Shown piece by piece: positions 53,644-60,921 of a stretch of DNA of 60,921 nucleotides. Below the pieces are notes generated by a model that did no database searches, was not told the DNA's origin, and worked only from the letters and a program-made list of their open reading frames with translations. This DNA is from Amphibacillus marinus (GTDB lineage Bacteria > Bacillota > Bacilli > Bacillales > Amphibacillaceae). A program made the translations under genes and the position numbers. Each line of letters opens with the position of its first letter. Positions within the stretch are counted from its first letter, which is position 1. The DNA lies in NCBI RefSeq assembly GCF_900110345.1, contig NZ_FODJ01000004.1, positions 1 to 60,921 of the forward strand, in the 5' to 3' direction.

Positions 53644-54835
53644 TTTCGACCGTCTAGTAAATCGAGAAAATATTGGAAATATGAAATACATCAGCCATCC
53701 AAAGTTAATAGAACAGAAAGGCATTATTAGTTATGCAGGTGCAGAAATGGACTTTAAGACCGCCCCTGTTATTATTGATGCGATTACTGACCGGGCTCAA
53801 AACGGCTTATTAGGCTTTACGCTAGCTGATCGTCACTATCTCGATCAATTACGGTGGTGGATGGCTACTCAACGACATTGGGCAGTAGCTAGAGACTGGA
53901 TTATCCCTACGTATGGAACGATATTCTCGATAGCAACAGCCATTCGCGCCTTTACACAGCCGGGAGACGGCATTATCGTACAACCACCTATTTATCATCG
54001 GTATCAACAGGCTATTGCCCGTTTAAATAGAACGATATGCTCTAATCCACTCATTTATCAGGATGGTAAATATGAGATAGATTTTAACCATTTAGAGCAA
54101 TGCATGGCGGAACCGAAAAACAAGATATTTATATTATGTAATCCACATAATCCAGTTGGGCGGATTTATGAGCAGAATGAGCTTGAACAAATCGCTCAGC
54201 TTAGTAAAAAATACCAAACGCTTGTTATTAGTGATGAGATATTTGCGGAAATTAATTTTACTGACCGACATACGATTCCCTACAGCTCAGTGCTTAACGC
54301 TGATCACTTTGGCATTGTTATGACATCACTAGGTAAGACCTTTAATTTAACTGGTGTCAACCATGCTAATGTTATTATCCCCAATTTGACTATCCGCGAG
54401 CGCTTCAAAGAACAAAGAAATGCTGATCACTTTGGTAGTATTGATCCAATGACTCATGCAGCAGTGTGTGCTGCATACTCACCGGAAGGAGCAGAATGGC
54501 TGGCTGAGATGCTTAGCTATGTTAAACAGAATATTAATTTTATTCAAGACTACTTGTACAAGTATCTACCATTTGCCAAAGTAATAGATACCCAAGGAAC
54601 TTATGTAGTCTGGATAGATTTCAGCAAACTGGAGTGGAGTCAAGAAACCCTAGAGTCATTTCTTATTAATGAAGCTTATCTAGATTTGGATTCCGGTCTT
54701 AATTATGGCGTAGAGGGTAGCGGTTTTATGCGCATGAACGTTGCATGTCCAAGGGCAGAGCTAGAAAAGTCAATGCATTTATTATATCAAGCAGCATTAA
54801 GAAGAGGTTTGGTCAGTATTAAAAAAAAGTCTTGA
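53633..54835 (+). CDS. PLP-dependent C-S beta-lyase, PatB/MalY-like
   Basis: A 400-residue fold type I PLP enzyme with GTG start after AAGGAGGG, overlapping RidA. The PLP Lys is K235 (TSLGKTFNLTGV). YAGAEMDF, NPHNPVGRIY and MRMNVACPRAELEKSM match PatB/MalY (cystathionine beta-lyase type). Where MalY has DEIHxD, this has DEIFAEI, so the active-site edge differs and the substrate may not be cystathionine. The expected reaction is beta-elimination of a Cys S-conjugate or Se/S amino acid to 2-aminoacrylate plus a thiol. It is the last gene before the terminator. Confidence 0.87.
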   Translation: MKFDFDRLVNRENIGNMKYISHPKLIEQKGIISYAGAEMDFKTAPVIIDAITDRAQNGLLGFTLADRHYLDQLRWWMATQRHWAVARDWIIPTYGTIFSIATAIRAFTQPGDGIIVQPPIYHRYQQAIARLNRTICSNPLIYQDGKYEIDFNHLEQCMAEPKNKIFILCNPHNPVGRIYEQNELEQIAQLSKKYQTLVISDEIFAEINFTDRHTIPYSSVLNADHFGIVMTSLGKTFNLTGVNHANVIIPNLTIRERFKEQRNADHFGSIDPMTHAAVCAAYSPEGAEWLAEMLSYVKQNINFIQDYLYKYLPFAKVIDTQGTYVVWIDFSKLEWSQETLESFLINEAYLDLDSGLNYGVEGSGFMRMNVACPRAELEKSMHLLYQAALRRGLVSIKKKS

Positions 54836-54945
54836 CCACTACTTAAATAGCAATTCGTTATTAGTAAAACAGCTAATCGTTAGATAAGAACCAGTATTGA
54901 ACGCAGTGAAATGGTTTGGCTAAGCCACTTCAGATGGAAAAAATG

Positions 54946-54980
54946 ATGTACCAGAAGGTTGCGCACCTACACTGGTACAT
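54946..54980 (+). terminator. Terminator of the Opp/TldDE/PatB operon
   Basis: ATGTACCAG pairs with CTGGTACAT (9 bp), with an inner AGGT/ACCT step, followed by TTGTTGTTTTT. It lies 110 bp after the last stop codon. Confidence 0.85.
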
Positions 54981-54997
54981 TGTTGTTTTTAAGGGTA

Positions 54998-55345
54998 TTA
55001 TTGTGCTGTAAAAACATGAGGGCGCATTTTAGCAATTTCCCTTTCATTGAAAATGGACTTTTCCCAAATCAAATCCCGGTCTGCTTCCATGGTGGACAAT
55101 CCTTTGAAAATTTCGCGGTGTCTTGTTTCATTATCTTCTTTCATAGATTCCATCACGGTTTGAAGTTTATTTTGACTGTTACGAAGCTCAGTAATATCCT
55201 CGCGCATGGCTACTTGATCTTTGCGCATATTATCTTGTTGTGCTTTTAAAGCAATATAATCTTCCTTAATTGAAGCGACCATGTTAATTAATTGGCCAAT
55301 CATATCCTCTAACCGATTAAAACGTGTTTCGATTGCATGATCCAT
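54998..55345 (-). CDS. Hypothetical coiled-coil protein
   Basis: A 115-residue, strongly helical and charged protein, ATG after AAGGAGGTGAG. Heptad-like spacing of hydrophobic residues runs from about residue 8 to 90 (NRLEDMIGQLINMVASIKED, then AQQDNMRKDQVAMREDITEL). No signal peptide or membrane segment. Similar small coiled-coil proteins occur singly in Bacilli without known function. It converges on the operon terminator. Confidence 0.75.
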   Translation of the reverse strand: MDHAIETRFNRLEDMIGQLINMVASIKEDYIALKAQQDNMRKDQVAMREDITELRNSQNKLQTVMESMKEDNETRHREIFKGLSTMEADRDLIWEKSIFNEREIAKMRPHVFTAQ

Positions 55346-55548
55346 CTTAGTCTCACCTCCTTAAATATAAGTCTAGTATAGCGAAGCTTGTCATTTGATG
55401 CGAGTAAATCATGATAAAAATTTTCTAGTAGAAAATGTGTTTACTCAAAAAAACAGTTAACGTTTTTCTTAAATGTACAATTAGGTCATATGAACAAAGC
55501 TATTAAGAAATGGTGTATAATAAATAATAAAGCAAGGAGGTAAGAGAC

Positions 55549-56409
55549 ATGATTGGTTTTATTGGATTAGGAATTATGGGTAACCATATGGCTGAGAATT
55601 TACTTGATCATGGCTATGAGCTAGTTGTACATAATCGGACGAAGTCAAAGGCAACGAACTTGTTAGCAAAAGGTGCAATCTGGGCTGATTCCCCGCAAGC
55701 ATTGGCAAAGCAGGTAGATGTCGTTATTACGATGTTAACTAATGAAGAGGTAGTTAATCAATTGGCATTTGGTCCGCTCGGGTTTTTAACGCACGCAGAG
55801 GTACCTTTATGGGTCGATTGTAGTACAGTTGGACCGAAAGCAAGTATAGCATTTGCTCAGCGAGCTGAAGAGCAAGGCGCGCGGTTTCTCGATGCACCGG
55901 TTTCTGGATCAAAAATCCCTGCCCAAAAAGGTGAGTTAATTTTCTTGGTGGGTGGTGATCAAGGAGATTTAGCACAGGTTCGTCCGATGCTTGAGGTAAT
56001 GGGTAAGGACATTCAATATCATGGCGAGCATGGGAAAGGATCAGCGATGAAGCTTGTTATTAATCTCATGCTGGCACAGGCAATGGCTACCTTCACAGAG
56101 GCGGTTGCTTTCGGACAAGCAATTGGACTAGAAGAGCAGACTTTAGTCGATACGTTATTAAGCAGCCCTACAACAGCACCAATTTTAGCCACAAAGCGGG
56201 ACAAGCTGATTGAGAAGGACTTTGCCGAGCAATTTCCACTTGAGCACATGCATAAGGATTTGTATTTAGTCAGTAAGGCGGCTTTTGACCAAGGTGCTTC
56301 ATTACCCATTGCAGGAGTAACGAAGGAGCTGTATAGTCTTGCCAAGCAATATGGTTATGGACGCGAGGACTTATCAGCCATCTATCAGTTATTTATAAAA
56401 AACAAATGA
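55549..56409 (+). CDS. NAD(P)-dependent beta-hydroxyacid dehydrogenase (GLYR/3-HIBADH-like)
   Basis: A 286-residue protein. The Rossmann motif is IGFIGLGIMGNHMAENLLDH at the N-terminus, and HNRTKSK suggests NADPH preference. The substrate motif is DAPVSGSKIPAQKGELIFLV, and the catalytic Lys is in GSAMKLVINLM. Members reduce succinic or glyoxylic semialdehydes or oxidise beta-hydroxyacids. AGGAGG precedes the ATG. It stands just before another dehydrogenase gene but is separated by 77 bp with a cre-like site. Confidence 0.9.
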   Translation: MIGFIGLGIMGNHMAENLLDHGYELVVHNRTKSKATNLLAKGAIWADSPQALAKQVDVVITMLTNEEVVNQLAFGPLGFLTHAEVPLWVDCSTVGPKASIAFAQRAEEQGARFLDAPVSGSKIPAQKGELIFLVGGDQGDLAQVRPMLEVMGKDIQYHGEHGKGSAMKLVINLMLAQAMATFTEAVAFGQAIGLEEQTLVDTLLSSPTTAPILATKRDKLIEKDFAEQFPLEHMHKDLYLVSKAAFDQGASLPIAGVTKELYSLAKQYGYGREDLSAIYQLFIKNK

Positions 56410-56455
56410 TGAAAAATTTTCATATTTGTCATTTTTATAGTAAACTATAAACAAA

Positions 56456-56469
56456 TGTAAACGCAATCA
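56456..56469 (+). promoter_or_regulatory. cre-like site upstream of the Gfo/Idh/MocA gene
   Basis: TGTAAACGCAATCA matches TGWAANCGNTNWCA at 13 of 14 positions, 17 bp before the ATG at 56487. Its location, just before the ribosome binding site, suggests carbon catabolite control of the gene. Confidence 0.6.
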
Positions 56470-56486
56470 CAAAAAGGAGCGATTTG

Positions 56487-57473
56487 ATGGGAAAGAAATT
56501 AAAATGGGGTATTCTAGCAACAGGAGGTATTGCTGAATCTTTTGTAAAGGATTTGGCTCATGCTGAAAATGGAGAAGGCTATGCGGTAGGTTCAAGAACA
56601 TTAGCTTCAGCAGAGAAGTTCGCCGAGAAATTTAATCTTCCCAAAGCATATGGCTCCTATGAGGACTTGGCAGCAGACCCTGCTATCGATGTCATCTATG
56701 TCGCAACACCACACCCTTTTCATAAAGAGAATGTCCTAACCTGTTTACGAGCAGGAAAGGCTGTTTTATGTGAAAAACCTTTTACAGTCAATGCCAAGGA
56801 GCTAGCTGAACTTATTTCCTTCACACGTGACCAAAAACTGTTTTTAATGGAAGCGATGTGGACAAGATTTCTACCTGTTATCAGAAAGGTACGAGACTGG
56901 ATCGAAGCAGGAGAGATAGGTGATGTTCGCTTAGTAAAAGCCGATTTTGGTTTTAAAGCACCTTGGGAACCAGAATGGCGCTTGCTTAATCTTGAACTTG
57001 GGGGTGGAGCACTACTTGATACGGGAATCTATCCGATATCATTCGCCTCAATGGTGTTGGGTCCACATCCTGAAAAAATTATGAGCACAGCCCATATTGG
57101 TGAGACTGGGGTAGATGAACATTTCTCTATTCTGTTATCGTATCCTAATGGTAAGGCGGCAAGCTTGAATGGTGGGGTTCGACTAGGCTTAACGAATGAA
57201 GCGACCATTCATGGGACAAAGGGATATATTCAAATACCGGGCTTTCTATATGCAAGAGAGGCAACACTTTATGGTGAGAATGCTGTCCAAACATTCAAAG
57301 ATAACAGAACGGTTTCAGGCTATCAATTTGAGGCGGAAGAAGTTGGCCGCTTATTGCTGAATGGTCAGTTAGAAAGTGATATTATCACGCTTGATGAATC
57401 ACTGGCGATTTTACAATTAATGGATCAAGTGCGTGAACAATGGGGGTTGAAGTACCCTTCTGAAAGACAATAG
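56487..57473 (+). CDS. Gfo/Idh/MocA-family oxidoreductase
   Basis: A 328-residue dehydrogenase from ATG 56487 (AAAGGAG seven bases upstream; TTG 56484 is less likely). It has Rossmann start WGILATGGIAESFVKDLA, the EKP motif (VLCEKPFTV) with catalytic Lys, and the domain boundary EAMWTRFLPVIRKVRDWIEA. The pattern resembles dimeric dihydrodiol or D-xylose/glucose-fructose oxidoreductase relatives. Its last 23 bases are the 5' copy of the direct repeat that flanks the islet. Confidence 0.9.
   Translation: MGKKLKWGILATGGIAESFVKDLAHAENGEGYAVGSRTLASAEKFAEKFNLPKAYGSYEDLAADPAIDVIYVATPHPFHKENVLTCLRAGKAVLCEKPFTVNAKELAELISFTRDQKLFLMEAMWTRFLPVIRKVRDWIEAGEIGDVRLVKADFGFKAPWEPEWRLLNLELGGGALLDTGIYPISFASMVLGPHPEKIMSTAHIGETGVDEHFSILLSYPNGKAASLNGGVRLGLTNEATIHGTKGYIQIPGFLYAREATLYGENAVQTFKDNRTVSGYQFEAEEVGRLLLNGQLESDIITLDESLAILQLMDQVREQWGLKYPSERQ
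57450..57472 (+). repeat. Direct repeat, left copy (candidate attachment site)
   Basis: A 23-bp sequence (AAGTACCCTTCTGAAAGACA then ATA) identical at 59132-59154. It spans the last codons of the Gfo/Idh/MocA gene. Confidence 0.75.
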
Positions 57474-57580
57474 TGAAGTAGAACTGTATTTTATATTAGT
57501 GAACAGAACAGTTCAAGTTCATTATTATTGTGCAGTGAATAAAATTCTGTTCCTCTTTGCTAGAACGTAAAGTTTAGTGA

Positions 57581-57623
57581 AGCGTATTAGAGCACCCTTT
57601 TTTAGAGTGAGCTCTAATACGCT
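57581..57623. other. Stem-loop inside the islet
   Basis: AGCGTATTAGAGC pairs perfectly with GCTCTAATACGCT over 13 bp with a 17-base loop. There is no T-run after it in either direction; it lies 20 bp past the end of the 57644 gene and may protect its 3' end. Confidence 0.6.
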
Positions 57624-57643
57624 AATTAATAATAAATTGATAT

Positions 57644-58351
57644 TTATTTGGTACTATCTGTTGCAACTAATCTATTATTTACTATTCTAACAAGAGTTCC
57701 TTGATTCACTAATGTTTGTAAGGTATTGCTAATATGAGTTCTAGATTGTGTATAATTAAAATAACCGATTTCTCTACCCACATAATTGTTGTATAAGTCC
57801 ATTTCCTTATCTATTCCTGATGATTCTGATTCGTGAGCAGTAGTCCATATCTCAGCTCTTTCTACTCCATATGCAGGGCCTCTTGTAACGGCTCCAAATT
57901 CCTGAACGAGTATTGCATTCCAATATGCATGTCTGAATGCATCACCATTTCCTTGAGATAGACCTGAGTTATAGATCGCTTCACTAAGGTTTATGGCTGC
58001 TAATGCTGTTGATCCATAAATTGTAAACTCACCAGGATTACTCTTTGCTAAATTTACTTCCGCCTGAGTTATTCTTAATCCACCAGGAAGTTCATAACCC
58101 AGAGGAAGGATAGTATCTTGTTCAATTTCTAAAAAATCTCTGATTTTTTGTGTAACTAAGAGATTAAATTCATGTTCAGTGTAATGACTAATACTCCCTT
58201 TAACATCTTGGTAAATAGTGTTTAAATTTTCAAAACTAATACTTCTAACTTCTTGTTCTGTCAAGTAGTCTTTCTCAGCCGCTGCTAAAATGGTTGGTGA
58301 AAGGGTTATCATCAGAAAAAAACTTAAAATAATTAATGCTTTTTTAATCAA
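57644..58351 (-). CDS. Secreted protein with DUF6973-like domain
   Basis: A 235-residue protein with an N-terminal signal peptide (KKALIILSFFLMITLSPTIL, cleaved near AAA-EK). The C-terminal core GNGDAFRHAYWNAILVQEFG, with the following AEIWTTAHESESSGIDKEMD, resembles DUF6973. That domain is found in secreted and polymorphic-toxin-like proteins, and its conserved Asp, Arg, His and Glu suggest an enzyme. ATG follows a GGAGG-type site. It diverges from the gene at 58521. As a secreted enzyme of a transferable islet, an antagonistic role is possible but not shown. Confidence 0.7.
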   Translation of the reverse strand: MIKKALIILSFFLMITLSPTILAAAEKDYLTEQEVRSISFENLNTIYQDVKGSISHYTEHEFNLLVTQKIRDFLEIEQDTILPLGYELPGGLRITQAEVNLAKSNPGEFTIYGSTALAAINLSEAIYNSGLSQGNGDAFRHAYWNAILVQEFGAVTRGPAYGVERAEIWTTAHESESSGIDKEMDLYNNYVGREIGYFNYTQSRTHISNTLQTLVNQGTLVRIVNNRLVATDSTK

Positions 58352-58520
58352 TTTTTCTCCTCCTAGTATTAAAAATGGAATTTCAGTTATATTATTACAT
58401 ATGCACCGCGTCTTTGTAAACGTTTAATTGTAATTTTTTGTTTTTTTTTATAAAAATAATACCGTATAGTACTTGCTTTATGTTATATTTGAATAAACCA
58501 ATAAAAGGAGAGAGAATATT

Positions 58521-59081
58521 TTGTTTTTACAAAGATTTTTTTCGCTTTTTTACATAATCTTGAGTTTTTTTTCATTCTTTATTAGTTTGATCTATATCTT
58601 TTTAATTATAGAGTTTAAGCCTGTTGTTGACTTTATGACGCTTCTAATAATTAGTGCACCTTTAATATTTATGCTTGTTAGTGGTTTTTTTTTAAACATG
58701 ACATTTAAATTATCGATAAAAAAAACTAAGATGATAAAATATTCTAATAGTATCATGATTTTAATTTGTATCCTAAATCTAGTTATACTATTAGTAAACA
58801 ATCGCTACAATGAATTCTCTCAGAAGAGATGGCTAGAACATGAGGATAAAAGGGTCTACATGATAGGTGACCTTATTCAAAACTATCAATTACTAGGTAT
58901 GGATATAACTGAAATATACTCGTTTTTAGGAGAACCAATGATGGTTGATAACAATGAGAGTAAAGTATTAACCTATTATCTCGGAAATGAACGTGGGATA
59001 ATAAGAATTGATAGTACAGTTCTAGAGTTAGAATTTGATGAAAACGAAGTAATAAGTAACTACCGTGTGAAAACAGACTAG
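58521..59081 (+). CDS. Three-helix membrane protein with BamE-like C-terminal domain
   Basis: A 186-residue protein; TTG 58521 follows AAAGGAGAG. Three membrane helices lie at about 7-28, 37-58 and 72-92. The C-terminal ~80 residues resemble a small alpha/beta fold of the SmpA/BamE type (LGMDITEIYSFLGEPMMVDN, then YYLGNERGIIRID). It stands divergent to the secreted protein within the islet, and might protect the cell from it, but this is a guess. Confidence 0.6.
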   Translation: MFLQRFFSLFYIILSFFSFFISLIYIFLIIEFKPVVDFMTLLIISAPLIFMLVSGFFLNMTFKLSIKKTKMIKYSNSIMILICILNLVILLVNNRYNEFSQKRWLEHEDKRVYMIGDLIQNYQLLGMDITEIYSFLGEPMMVDNNESKVLTYYLGNERGIIRIDSTVLELEFDENEVISNYRVKTD

Positions 59082-59131
59082 TAATGTCAATGAAGTCTCT
59101 ATATAATAATCTCTTTACAATACTAGACCCC

Positions 59132-59154
59132 AAGTACCCTTCTGAAAGACAATA
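59132..59154 (+). repeat. Direct repeat, right copy
   Basis: Identical to 57450-57472 over 23 bp, then diverges at once on both sides. It marks the right end of the islet. Confidence 0.75.
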
Positions 59155-59301
59155 AGAAAAGTATAGTAAATATGGTTATTGAACGTATTTCCGTAAGTGG
59201 CTAGTTATTTGTAAGTCTACTTGCAATGATTATGAGCGATACTATAAGTTTTTGTATTTAGGTTGTAAGTCTCGTTTTATTTGAGGCATAAAGTTTTTTT
59301 T

Positions 59302-59332
59302 ACCTTTATCGCTTTTAGATAAAGGTTTTTTT
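59302..59332 (+). terminator. Rho-independent terminator
   Basis: ACCTTTATC pairs perfectly with GATAAAGGT around a 7-base loop, followed by a run of seven T residues. It is probably the original terminator of the Gfo/Idh/MocA gene, now separated by the islet. Confidence 0.85.
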
Positions 59333-59342
59333 ATGAGGAAAA

Positions 59343-59381
59343 TGTAACATATATATACCTTTATGAAATATATATGTTACA
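59343..59381 (+). promoter_or_regulatory. Inverted-repeat operator of the XRE gene
   Basis: TGTAACATATATAT and ATATATATGTTACA form a perfect 14-bp inverted repeat with an 11-bp spacer, 25 bp before the XRE start. A probable -10 (TACAAT at 59377) overlaps the right arm. Autoregulation by the XRE protein is likely. Confidence 0.75.
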
Positions 59382-59405
59382 ATATAAGCGAGAGGAGTTA
59401 TGCTT

Positions 59406-59612
59406 ATGAGCAATCCGGTCAAAGTAGCACGGGTAACGGTTGATTTAACACAGCAGCAGCTTGCCGAGCAAGTTGGAGCAACAAGGCAAACAATTAGTTT
59501 AATCGAGAAGGATAAGTATAACCCTAGCCTAAATTTATGTTTAGCCATTTGCTATGCGGTTGGGCAAACCTTGGATCAATTATTCTGGCAGGAAGAGGAG
59601 GATGTAAAATGA
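59406..59612 (+). CDS. XRE-family transcriptional regulator (small HTH_3)
   Basis: A 68-residue single-domain helix-turn-helix protein (VKVARVTVDLTQQQLAEQVG, then ATRQTISLIEKDKYNPSLNL). ATG 59406 is 8 bases after GAGAGGAG; the earlier ATG 59400 is too close. It overlaps the next gene by 4 bp. Such pairs of XRE regulator and small membrane protein are common in Bacilli. Confidence 0.87.
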   Translation: MSNPVKVARVTVDLTQQQLAEQVGATRQTISLIEKDKYNPSLNLCLAICYAVGQTLDQLFWQEEEDVK

Positions 59613-60036
59613 AAAAAATAAAAGATGAACGACTTAGAGGGCAAACATTAAAGAGTATTCGACTTGCTTTTTTAGTCCAGACGACTGGAATTATCATTGT
59701 GATGGGTTATCAGGCCATCACCGACAGTATTAACGCTATGCTAAGCAATCCCGTTTGGATTGTATTACAAATTAGTATGATTGTTTTACTCGTTGCCAAC
59801 ATGGGGTTTCATATGATGTTTACGATCAAGCACCGGGTAAAAAGGCTACTATTAGTCATCTCAAATTTAGTATAATCGGTTTTCTGATTAGTGTTTTTTT
59901 TGGTGGACTGGCTCGCTTTGGTCCTGATGCTGTGCCAACAAGTCAAGCACTTTTAATCACGTTGATTGTATTCATTTGCTTTCAACTTGCCGAGATCCCT
60001 CTTTATATTATTAAAAAGAGACGCAAGGAGAGTTGA
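59609..60036 (+). pseudogene. Multi-helix membrane protein, frameshifted (partner of the XRE gene)
   Basis: Reading from ATG 59609, a membrane protein (KKIKDERLRGQTLKSIRLAF to FHMMFTIKH) runs to about 59835 and then stops at 59875. In another frame from about 59837, the continuation PGKKATISHLKFSIIGFLIS to EIPLYIIKKRRKES ends at TGA 60034-60036, adding two helices. One missing base near CACCGGG explains both. The whole would be a four-helix protein. It may be a true mutation or a sequencing error. Confidence 0.75.
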
Positions 60037-60252
60037 TTGGTGCAAAGTAGAAACTATTATACATTAACGATTTAAATTAAAATAGTTTCCCGAAAGCTAA
60101 AATTTTAATTTTGGCTAGCTAATAATCAATCGCTAACTAGGCGTGTTCGATTTTTGTTAGGTTGTGCAACAAATAAAGACCGGCATAAGCTTGACATGAC
60201 CATGGCAAACCGTATGAAATTGCAGCGCTCCCCTTTTTTTGGGGGGAGCGGC
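60037..60252. other. Intergenic region with two hairpins
   Basis: GCTAAAATT pairs with AATTTTGGC (about 60097-60117), and CGCTCCCC with GGGGAGCG (60224-60249) around a run of T residues. The second lies at the 3' end of the DUF4317 gene and is its probable transcript end, although its tail is not T-rich. Confidence 0.5.
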
Positions 60253-60921
60253 TTATTCCTCCTCAGCCTTCTCCCCAAATAACTCAGGAATCATGGTGAA
60301 ACCGTCAATAATAGTATCCTCTTCAACCTCAATCATTAAATAACGTTTCCCGGCGAAGTGAACCTGACGCAAGTGCCGTAAATCCTCAGGGCTAACAGCA
60401 ACATTAGTATTAATTTTAATCGATTTTGATTTATTTTTTGGCACGATATTTTTGGCTTTTAACTCATATTGGTCATCATCAAGCACATTATGAAAGGCGG
60501 TCTTGATTTTCTCGGTATTAATACCTTCAACCCCACTATGAATTAAGACTTGTTCAACATCCCTGTAGTAAAGCTTTGCAATGTCCTCCTCTGACTCTTG
60601 TTCCTCGACCACGCGATTAATTTCTTCATAAACATTAGCAAGTGTAGTTGTATTTAATTTATGACCCACTGCATCACGGACAATCTCTTCAAAGATAATA
60701 ATCTTATCCTCCTGAGCAGTAATTGATTCCTCGGCATTAAGGACAGTATCAATAAAGTTGACATCAGGTTCATTTGCTTTTGGTGCAGCGTAAAGGATGT
60801 GATTAACATCGGCACTATTGTCTGTAAAGCAAGGAAACAGAAAGCCGCCGATTGGCTGCGTCAAGTTAATAATTGGATCAACAATAACATTATATTTAAA
60901 GGCTTTCTCGACATAGTCAAA
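60253..60921 (-). CDS. DUF4317-family protein, 5'-truncated at the window end
   Basis: The frame is open through base 60921, so the start lies outside and 222 codons are visible. The C-terminus matches DUF4317 (QPIGGFLFPCFTDNSADVNH, then NPxxNxTxTxVxxxPEDLRH-like NTNVAVSPEDLRHLRQVHFA, ending in IDGFTMIPELFG). The family, about 400 residues, has no known function; it is common in Firmicutes. Charged, soluble, with no membrane segment in the visible part. Confidence 0.85.
   Translation of the reverse strand, partial: FDYVEKAFKYNVIVDPIINLTQPIGGFLFPCFTDNSADVNHILYAAPKANEPDVNFIDTVLNAEESITAQEDKIIIFEEIVRDAVGHKLNTTTLANVYEEINRVVEEQESEEDIAKLYYRDVEQVLIHSGVEGINTEKIKTAFHNVLDDDQYELKAKNIVPKNKSKSIKINTNVAVSPEDLRHLRQVHFAGKRYLMIEVEEDTIIDGFTMIPELFGEKAEEE

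Larger units (their letters stand above)
57473..59131. mobile_element. 1.7-kb genomic islet flanked by a 23-bp direct repeat
   Basis: The interval between the two repeat copies carries two genes that are AT-rich compared with their neighbours. No integrase or recombinase lies within. The right copy restores the 3' end of the target gene in sequence but not as a working gene. A perfect terminator (59302-59326) sits 150 bp after the right copy, at the distance expected if it was the native terminator of the Gfo/Idh/MocA gene before insertion. Confidence 0.55.
59155..59405 (+). other. Intergenic region with terminator and operator
   Basis: No gene is visible. It contains the terminator at 59302-59332 and the long inverted repeat at 59343-59381 listed next. 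Confidence 0.6.

Noticed and set aside
53633-54835. Naming the PLP enzyme patB or malY outright
   Set aside because: The DEIHxD motif is altered to DEIFAEI, so the substrate may differ.
54959-55249. Plus-strand frame over the coiled-coil gene
   Set aside because: It lies opposite a gene with AAGGAGGTGAG and normal composition; the plus-strand frame has no start site and begins in the terminator.

Overview
The window is low-GC Gram-positive DNA that fits a member of the Bacillaceae, perhaps a halophilic or alkaliphilic genus near Amphibacillus or Gracilibacillus; the genus is a guess. The basis is strong AAGGAGG-type ribosome binding sites, frequent TTG and GTG starts, lipobox solute-binding proteins, CcpA-type cre sites, sigma-A promoters and a sortase-type surface protein. 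I see no rRNA, tRNA or CRISPR array.

Layout. 1-5.9 kb is accessory DNA: the end of a polymorphic toxin with a likely immunity gene and decayed coding remnants, a deleted IS30 copy, a secreted YHYH protein and a CD3324/Mor-like regulator. 5.9-11.5 kb (minus) is a five-gene oligopeptide-type ABC transporter with an internal terminator. After 1.3 kb of apparently decayed DNA, 12.7-19.8 kb (minus) is a galactan operon, ganSPQAB, whose GH53 galactanase lacks a signal peptide. 20-26 kb has a methyltransferase, a four-gene operon (ThDP enzyme, carboxymuconolactone-decarboxylase-like protein, unknown protein, sensorless chemotaxis receptor) and a LacI-family regulator with a perfect cre-like site. 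26-29.2 kb is a P-type cation ATPase with a long structured 5' leader. 29.3-34.2 kb is an ABC exporter followed by a surface protein joining internalin-like LRRs to a DUF2252 kinase-like domain and an LPATA sorting signal.

34-43 kb holds tandem aldo/keto reductases, a MazG-like protein, a MATE exporter, alanine dehydrogenase, a LURP-one protein and a GNAT acetyltransferase. Two repeat systems lie here: three copies of a double-hairpin element, and a 147-bp tandem repeat built from iterons about 20 bp apart.

42.5-54.8 kb looks like one catabolic locus: a divergent amidohydrolase, an Opp importer, TldD/TldE protease, a YheO-type regulator, RidA and a PatB/MalY-like C-S lyase. The parts fit import and hydrolysis of a modified peptide, beta-elimination to 2-aminoacrylate, and its removal by RidA. 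The divergent promoters share a repeated box. 55-60.9 kb has two NAD(P)-dependent dehydrogenases, a 1.7-kb islet flanked by a 23-bp direct repeat at the 3' end of one of them, an XRE regulator with an inverted-repeat operator and a frameshifted membrane partner, and the 3' part of a DUF4317 gene.
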